This document shows positions 59,801 through 64,000 of a stretch of DNA of 64,000 bases, piece by piece (the first letter of the stretch is position 1; each line of letters starts with the position of its first letter). Location: NCBI GenBank assembly GCA_965221075.1, contig OZ244865.1, positions 3,224,001 to 3,288,000 on the forward strand, given 5' to 3'. The translations under genes and the position numbers were made by a program. Under the pieces are notes generated by a model. It did not search any database, was not told the DNA's origin, and saw nothing but the letters and a program-made list of their open reading frames with translations. This stretch comes from UBA2970 sp965221075 (GTDB lineage: Bacteria; Verrucomicrobiota; Verrucomicrobiia; Limisphaerales; AAA164-E04).

Positions 59801-60576
59801 ATCTTAATATTTTCAACGAACCCCAAAGCCCTTGGAGCTTTGCTAATTATTCGCTGACAAATTATATAAATAATATTGACGCTTTGCCTGCATTTTGGAC
59901 ACAGCCTGATCCAAATCTAGTGGTATTGCCAACAATTGACTATTCTGAAATAGGAACAGGGTTTGAGGCTGAGTCTGACACCCAGATTCGTCGTTATTTG
60001 AACTATCTTTTATACGTTACCGACAATGAACTGAGAGAACGCAGGCGTACTGCACTGTCTCTATTGCATACGGGGAATGATATCGGTTTTGAGAAAACAC
60101 TCGAAAATGTATACTACGAGAGGTTGCTGTTCTACAGACTCAAAGCTTTAAATATGTTTAATACGAACGAACATACTAGATATTATTACAGTTATAATGG
60201 CCGTGGTTTTTTATTTAGCTATGGCGATACTGTAGCACCTGCGACATGGCCTTCGATTATTGATCTAGCTAAAACTGAAATGATAATATCAAGCGAAGAG
60301 AATGATTATTATAGTTTTGCTAATAGCTACGATTATCCACCAGATCTCCAAGAAGCATTCATTGAATTTGCCAATGATGTAGAATCCGGAAGGAATGCCC
60401 CATATGACGGATATTATCTAATTGGTTCTCCGTTTAACCAGGATGCTCTTCCTCATTATTACAGCCAAAGTGTTTTTCGGTATTATTTGTCGGCAATGGA
60501 AGCAACCATGTACACGCTGGAATCCGGAAAATCAACAAGCTTAGATTTATGGTTATTTTGGCCATTAAACTTCTGA
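56893..60576 (+). CDS. Giant secreted PPC/thrombospondin-3-type protein with variable C-terminus (unit 3)
   Basis: 1227 residues with the same start, hydrophobic segments, PPC domains and Asp-rich repeats as units 1 and 2. The calcium-repeat section (DHDGVSDSDEDHNKDYDKNG) follows unit 2 rather than unit 1. After about residue 952 the tip is its own version: HNANYLNIFNEPQSPWSFAN, then the shared blocks LPAFWTQPDP, VVLPTIDYSEI, YYERLLFYRLKAL, WPSIIDLAK, PPDLQEAFIEFA, HYYSQSVFRYYLSAM. It ends LDLWLFWPLNF. GC is lowest in this last 0.9 kb. Function unknown; the three copies could present different tips on one scaffold. Confidence 0.85.
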   Translation: MKPQQVKTTHVPAQDSESECRNPGLLRLLLLKILLMAGVCVNAGSFLIGAVAQTALRARRSLGAPVPAFASRNLRHTIPALCACACSLATAAADDCEDLALVEPSMLKANELNYRKTGLYRGISPATVTNYSIYQIDTSKITYKTGTLHVYSEEFSEYFTSNYGAVDTYGVLLDSQGCELARNSDSGEDDHFRLSHDYDPGETYYIKIGLERTPQNSALFKLHAYVSSDTDYEQIGLIHVDGGESIDKPGEENLYRIDVPKPGILHVITGGFSDTYGSLYQGDKYGRFYESEDSLLCENDDVIDLMYDSSNTVLNHFNCYLKRYVEPGTYYVKIRLYSPKETGSYIISTIFEELDLGASSVISANGLHADSFDKAGAYSNHKAYRIDIQQTGTLSVKLSGDAETRRYLLDSAGNVLESNDDIEPESGRRIVQEVHQGRYYLVMHHSMLDGTGGYGVATSFASPVSYTTVPYDLSLDPDSSHLASIENAGDYSIYRMTVTNQGTLTVYTTGSMDTFGQLLDHSGKELESSDDAIAGFSNFYISRNVDPGTYYVKVRHYSDSGTGDYEIVRSSVNSLEDIHSDLDGDGLSRYEEMHLFSYYHLDPLNPDSDGNGTSDGYEDFDNDRVSNKFEINRYDSHPLDAYSLDPNGEITDASWLFLAPMDINSVSSLMNAWDQIQAIDGRSTSLIVVSSGQEESLVSSSSRQATTRFVGTTTVNGESHLNFTLDADQTSADHDLYYLSSLSIGFNWERVGEVQAGKTNSIPASLFPANQGFFTSGSKWDADEDGLTDGFELLVAGTSPTNPDSAADLDNDGVPESFLDYSDNLIRDSEEDFDADGLPNQLEYYVRTNPHSSDSDHDGVSDSDEDHNKDYDKNGILDYDEYYVFLSIGKHLKLSKGYSDHTVLLNVEGTEDIQDMDSIEFYLDNEGMYLTTVTVTNQHFLKIRYQSLIHDRVANMLLNLGNIAWHNANYLNIFNEPQSPWSFANYSLTNYINNIDALPAFWTQPDPNLVVLPTIDYSEIGTGFEAESDTQIRRYLNYLLYVTDNELRERRRTALSLLHTGNDIGFEKTLENVYYERLLFYRLKALNMFNTNEHTRYYYSYNGRGFLFSYGDTVAPATWPSIIDLAKTEMIISSEENDYYSFANSYDYPPDLQEAFIEFANDVESGRNAPYDGYYLIGSPFNQDALPHYYSQSVFRYYLSAMEATMYTLESGKSTSLDLWLFWPLNF

Positions 60577-61047
60577 ATTATTTGTTGCAAACTTTCCAGG
60601 CAGACAGGGGTGGGCCTATCCATGGCAACTCGGGTCCGAAGCTCTGATTGGTAACGCCGTAGGTTTGGAGCCTTTTCCTACATCCAAGTGGTCTCTCTAC
60701 TGCAGGAAGCAGCACCGCCCACTGCAGTAGAGGGCCAGGGCACACGACCTCAGCGGCCAGCTGCAGTGGAAACTGCTGTTTTGAACAACACAGTCATGCG
60801 CGAATGTCTCGGTCATTTAACGGATATATGCCTCAATAATATTGATAGGTTCCGGTACTCCGGTCGCTTCGCTTCTTCCTTACGGCCCGAAGGACTGTAT
60901 GGAGCAGTGAAATGACCCTGGAATACTGAAACAGCCTGAATCGGGACTTTTTTGATTGCGATTGGCATCAAGCGTGCACTGGAAGAATTCGCAGAGTGCC
61001 AGGCCGCAAGCGATTGAGCACCTTATTCCCCATTGGACACTTCGAGC
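60577..61047. other. Spacer before alr, unit 3
   Basis: A 471-bp stretch without a gene. Its 3' half (from about 60840) matches the unit 1 spacer (GGTTCCGGTACTCC, CGCTTCGCTTCTTCC, CATCAAGCGTGCACTGG). Its 5' half is specific to this unit and contains an 11-bp inverted repeat. Confidence 0.5.
60695..60732. repeat. 11-bp perfect inverted repeat
   Basis: CTCTACTGCAG (60695-60705) and its reverse complement CTGCAGTAGAG (60722-60732) are separated by 16 nt. The same CTCTACTGCAG begins the second hairpin of unit 2 (52426-52436). It may be a terminator downstream of the giant protein gene or the relic of a small mobile element. Confidence 0.5.
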
Positions 61048-62151
61048 GTGAAGCGAAGGCCCCTGCTCGCCATCGACCTGGGGGCGCTCCGTGAGCACTA
61101 CCTCCGCCTGCGTCGGATGGCGGCACCCGCCCGGTGCGCCTGCGTGGTCAAGGCCGACTCCTACGGCCTGGGGGCGGGGCGGGCGGCACCGGTTCTGTGG
61201 GAGGCCGGCTGCCGTGACTTCTTCGTGGCCACCCTCGACGAAGGCCTCGCCCTGAGGGGCCTCCTGGGCCCGGGGCCCCGTATCCGGGTACTCAACGGCA
61301 TCCCCGGGGGAGCCGCCGAGGAGTTCCTCGAGGGCCGTCTGGATCCGGTCCTCAACCACCTGGGGGAGGTGAGGGAGTGGAGCCGGTGCGCCCAGTGGGA
61401 GGGGAGGCGCCTACCAGCCCTCCTCCACCTCGACACCGGCATGTTGCGGCTGGGACTCCCAGCCCAGGAGCAGCGGATCCTTCGGGAGGATCCCTCCCTG
61501 CTGGAGCCCCTCCGGTTGGCGCTGGCGATGTGCCACCTGGCCCATGGCGCCGATCCCGTCCTTTCCGGGGACCAGAGGCGCGCCTTCGAGGAGGCCCGCG
61601 GGTCCTGGAAGCGCGTACCAGCCAGACTGGCGAACTCCGAGGGGATCCTCCTGGGCAGGGAGTTCCACTACCAGATGGCGCGTCCCGGGATCGCCCTCTA
61701 CGGCGGCCTGGCTCCCTTCCAGGAGGTGGCCTCGCTGCAGGCTCAGGTGATCCAGGTGCGCGATGTGCCGGCCGGAGCGGCCGTCGGCTACGATGGGTCC
61801 TGGAAGGCACGAGGGCCCGCCCGCATCGCCACCATCCCGGTGGGCTACGCCGACGGCCTGCTTCGCTCGTGCAGCAGCCGGGCCGCCGCCTGGATCGGGG
61901 GACGCCGGGCACCGGTGGCGGGGCGGATCTCCATGGACCTGGCCACTCTGGACGTCACCGGCATCCCCGGGGTGCGCCCCGGTACGCCCGCCACCCTCCT
62001 GGGGGGGCCTGCCACCCTCCAGGACCTCGCCCGGGCCGCCGGGACCATTCCCTACGAGATCCTCGTCTCGCTGGGTAGAGGACGCTTCACCCGGCGCTAC
62101 CTCCCGCCCGGCGAAGCCTGCGGCAGATCCCCCGGGAGCCGCTCTCCATGA
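61048..62151 (+). CDS. alr: Alanine racemase (unit 3, intact)
   Basis: 367 residues from the shared GTG at 61048; an ATG 15 bp upstream (61033, MDTSS) is in frame but not conserved in the other units. The PLP lysine is in CVVKADSYGLGAG, the catalytic Tyr in PVGYADG, and GRISMD is present. It differs from unit 2 by scattered substitutions, and no catalytic residue is altered. With lpxA intact on the opposite strand, unit 3 is the only visible unit that could supply both essential envelope functions. Confidence 0.93.
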   Translation: MKRRPLLAIDLGALREHYLRLRRMAAPARCACVVKADSYGLGAGRAAPVLWEAGCRDFFVATLDEGLALRGLLGPGPRIRVLNGIPGGAAEEFLEGRLDPVLNHLGEVREWSRCAQWEGRRLPALLHLDTGMLRLGLPAQEQRILREDPSLLEPLRLALAMCHLAHGADPVLSGDQRRAFEEARGSWKRVPARLANSEGILLGREFHYQMARPGIALYGGLAPFQEVASLQAQVIQVRDVPAGAAVGYDGSWKARGPARIATIPVGYADGLLRSCSSRAAAWIGGRRAPVAGRISMDLATLDVTGIPGVRPGTPATLLGGPATLQDLARAAGTIPYEILVSLGRGRFTRRYLPPGEACGRSPGSRSP

Positions 62152-62902
62152 AGCCGATCAGCTCCCGGCCCGCCGGAGTGGAGGCCGTCCGCGCGGCCTC
62201 CTCCAGGGCTCCGGAGAGGGGGCCGCCCCGCCGGAACAGCAGCCGGTAGAGGCGCTTGATCTCGCTGCGCTCCTCCTCGGGCATGCCGGCCCGACGCAGT
62301 CCCACCAGGTTGAGACCGGCCAGCTCGTTGACATTGCAGGCCGTCAGGAAGGGGGGCAGGTCCTGGCTCATGGCCGCCAGCCCCTGCAGCATGGCCAGGC
62401 GCCCGATGCGCACCCACTGGTGGACGCTGGCGTTGCCTCCGAGCACCGCGCCGTCCCCCACCTCCACATGCCCTCCCAGCAGGACGCCGTTGGCCAGGAT
62501 CACCCCGTCCCCCACCCGGCAGTCGTGCCCCACATGGCTCCCGGCCATGAGCAGGCACCCAGAACCCACCACCGTCTCCCCTTCCCGGGCCGAGGCGTGG
62601 ATGGTCGCATGCTCCCGGACGACGTTGCCGTCCCCGATCACCAGGCGGGCCGGACCGCCCCGGTAGCTCCTGTCCTGGGGCGCCCCTCCGACCACGCAGC
62701 CGGGGTGCAGCACGTTGTTCCTTCCGATCCGGGTCTGACCGGCCACGTAGGCGTGGTGCCCGATGCGGCAGCCTTCGCCTATTTCCACCTCCCCCTCGAT
62801 CACCGCGTAGGGGCCGATTCTCACATCCCTCCCCAGCGACACTCCATCGCCCACCAGGGCGGTCGGATGCCGTCCCTCGATGCCGTGGGGAAAGCTGCTC
62901 AC
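62087..62902 (-). CDS. lpxA: UDP-N-acetylglucosamine acyltransferase (unit 3, intact)
   Basis: A 271-residue enzyme that catalyses the first step of lipid A synthesis. Left-handed beta-helix hexapeptides (VGDGVSLGRDVRIGPYAVIE and following) fill the first 190 residues. The catalytic His lies in AGSHVGHDC. The C-terminal helical domain is NELAGLNLVGLRRAGMPEEE. The GTG start at 62902 overlaps the hflX stop (GTGA), showing the old hflX-lpxA order. The E. coli enzyme has 262 residues. This is the only complete lpxA in the window. Its 3' end overlaps alr by 65 bp. Confidence 0.92.
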   Translation of the reverse strand: MSSFPHGIEGRHPTALVGDGVSLGRDVRIGPYAVIEGEVEIGEGCRIGHHAYVAGQTRIGRNNVLHPGCVVGGAPQDRSYRGGPARLVIGDGNVVREHATIHASAREGETVVGSGCLLMAGSHVGHDCRVGDGVILANGVLLGGHVEVGDGAVLGGNASVHQWVRIGRLAMLQGLAAMSQDLPPFLTACNVNELAGLNLVGLRRAGMPEEERSEIKRLYRLLFRRGGPLSGALEEAARTASTPAGRELIGFMESGSRGICRRLRRAGGSAG

Positions 62903-63664
62903 ATCCGGTCCCCGGCTGCAGCGGATCCGGCCTCCTCCCGGACCCGGCCCGGCTCCCGCGCGGTGAGGCGGGGGCCGGGAGCCTCCGGACCGGCGGCGAA
63001 GCGGACAAACTCGTGGACGCGGTGGGGGGGCACGCGCGCCTCGATCTCGGCATGGGCTCCGGAGTACTCCAGCCGGACCACCTGGCCGACCTGGTGGACC
63101 CGGGCGATGGACGCTGACTCCTCGATCGGGATGCGCAGTTCCAGGGCCAGGCGCACCGGACGCAGCATGCGGCAGAGGGCGGACCCAATCTCCTCCATCC
63201 CGGTTCCCTCGGCGGCGCTGGCCTCCACCCAGGGGGAGCGCACGACGCCAGGAAGAGCGGCTCCCCCCTCCAGCCGGTCGATCTTGTTGCAGACCGTCAG
63301 GACCGGCTTGCTTACGGCTCCGATCTCGGCAAGCGCCGACTCCACCGCGCGGAATCTGATGCTCGGCCTCGGGATGGCTGGTGTCGACCACGTGGATCAG
63401 GAGATCCGACTCGACCTCCTCCTCCAGGGTGGCCTTGAAGGCCTCCACCAGGCGGTGGGGAAGCTGGCGGATGAATCCCACGGTGTCGAAGAGGACCAGC
63501 CGCTGGCTGGCGCCCAGGAGCAGATGGCTGATGGCGGGATCGAGGGTGGCAAAGAGGCGGTCCTCGCCGGGAGCCCCCGATCCGGCCAGATGGCGCAGCA
63601 GGGTGGACTTGACGGTGTTGCTGAATCCGATCAGGAAGGCCTGGGTCAAAGGCCTTCCCACCAC
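62899..63664 (-). pseudogene. hflX: hflX pseudogene (unit 3)
   Basis: The G-domain half of the ribosome-associated GTPase HflX. The upstream part reads FLIGFSNTVKSTLLRHLAGS, in which the P-loop GKS has become VKS, then DTVGFIRQLPHRLVEAFKAT and DLLIHVVDTSHPEAEHQI. One inserted base near 63352 shifts the frame, and the sequence continues as ESALAEIGAVSKPVLTVCNK, IDRLEGGAALPG and onward to GDRM. The N-terminal half is missing. Both the altered P-loop and the frameshift make it inactive. Confidence 0.88.
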
Positions 63665-63727
63665 GCAACCAGGCGAACCTGCTGTGGTTCATCTCGCAAC
63701 TGGAGCGCGCCACCGGGGCGCTTCGGA

Positions 63728-64000
63728 ATGTGGCACATGGGAGGCCAGCGCGACGTGGCCGACGCCCCCGAGATCGCCGCCTACGGCTTCGACGCCTCGC
63801 TGACCAATTTCGAGGGGATGGGCCCCAAGCTGCTCCCCCTAACAATCCTCCCTGGCGACCAGGCCCCCAAGCGGATCTGGGAGAAGGCGGAGATCCTGGG
63901 CGAGGGACACCGGTGGATGCTGCGCAGCCACATCACCCAGGGCTTCGCGGACGAGGCCCTGGACTTCATCGCCAGGGCGCGCGACGAGGGGAGGCACTTC
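63728..64000 (+). pseudogene. Sulfatase fragment (unit 4), cut by the window end
   Basis: Begins at MWHMGGQRDVADAPEIAAYG, directly after hflX-derived DNA, so the signal peptide and the formylglycine Cys are missing. It reads in frame to the window edge (ITQGFADEALDFIARARDEG). It closely matches unit 1, including the TILPGDQAPK version of the loop. It is the fourth sulfatase copy, and shows that the tandem array continues to the right. Confidence 0.88.

Larger units (their letters stand above)
54967..63720 (+). repeat. Tandem repeat unit 3
   Basis: Third copy: sulfatase without signal peptide, spacer, giant protein gene, intact alr, intact lpxA and damaged hflX. The left joint is just before the first conserved sulfatase strand (equivalent to about 38980 of unit 1). 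The right joint lies inside hflX and passes into the sulfatase of unit 4 at a position equivalent to about 39310 of unit 1. Confidence 0.85.

Noticed and set aside
40884..60576. Classical polymorphic toxin system
   Set aside because: No immunity gene lies after any of the three variable tips, and no nuclease, deaminase or pore-forming motif is visible in them.
40884..63000. CRISPR array or short tandem repeats
   Set aside because: The repetition here is kilobase-scale gene duplication; no series of short direct repeats with spacers was seen anywhere in the window.

Overview
The window is GC-rich (roughly 70% in most genes) and comes from a Gram-negative bacterium, most likely of the PVC superphylum (Verrucomicrobiota or a relative). 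The grounds are a 1508-residue PVC-type CxxCH haem protein with an SGNH-like N-terminus, secreted sulfatases, lpxA and LPS-type glycosyltransferase genes, and a very long RpoD. No rRNA or tRNA gene and no CRISPR array was recognised. The taxonomic call is an inference.

Layout. 1-1121: IS5-type transposase relic. 1122-4601 (minus): translationally coupled envelope-sugar operon (GT4, methyltransferase, GT9, SDR). 4660-8119 (plus): FmdB-like small protein, secreted CxxCH protein, ammonium transporter AmtB. 8487-10022 (minus): Fic enzyme with its own promoter and lower GC, probably acquired. 11087-14053 (minus): rpoD. 14268-16150 (plus): kamA and nth. 16265-27281 (plus): eight tightly packed genes (ABC permease, three SPFH proteins, a CPC-type metal ATPase, ABC ATPase, second permease, a lipoprotein-like protein), met by a convergent membrane protein gene (27193-28923). 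29871-34066 (minus): probable defence module (PHP/SMC-like TrlF-type ATPase plus AlbA_2/Schlafen-like protein) behind a strong promoter and a broken vapB antitoxin gene.

34393-40312 (plus) holds the PVC-type cytochrome and an intact sulfatase. From there to the right edge the window is a decaying tandem amplification of about 8.6 kb per unit: sulfatase, 570-bp spacer, giant secreted protein, alanine racemase (alr), then lpxA and hflX on the opposite strand. Three units and the start of a fourth are visible. The sulfatase is intact only in unit 1 (unit 3 lacks the signal peptide, unit 2 is frameshifted, unit 4 is cut). alr is intact in units 2 and 3, lpxA only in unit 3, and hflX in none.

The giant proteins are open in all three units. 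Their first 860 or so residues are nearly identical between copies, while the last 280-380 residues are strongly diverged and encoded by AT-rich DNA. This scaffold-plus-variable-tip family, maintained in a decaying array, is the most unusual feature of the window. The SPFH/ABC/P-type ATPase operon and the TrlF/AlbA_2 module are the other candidates for poorly described systems.
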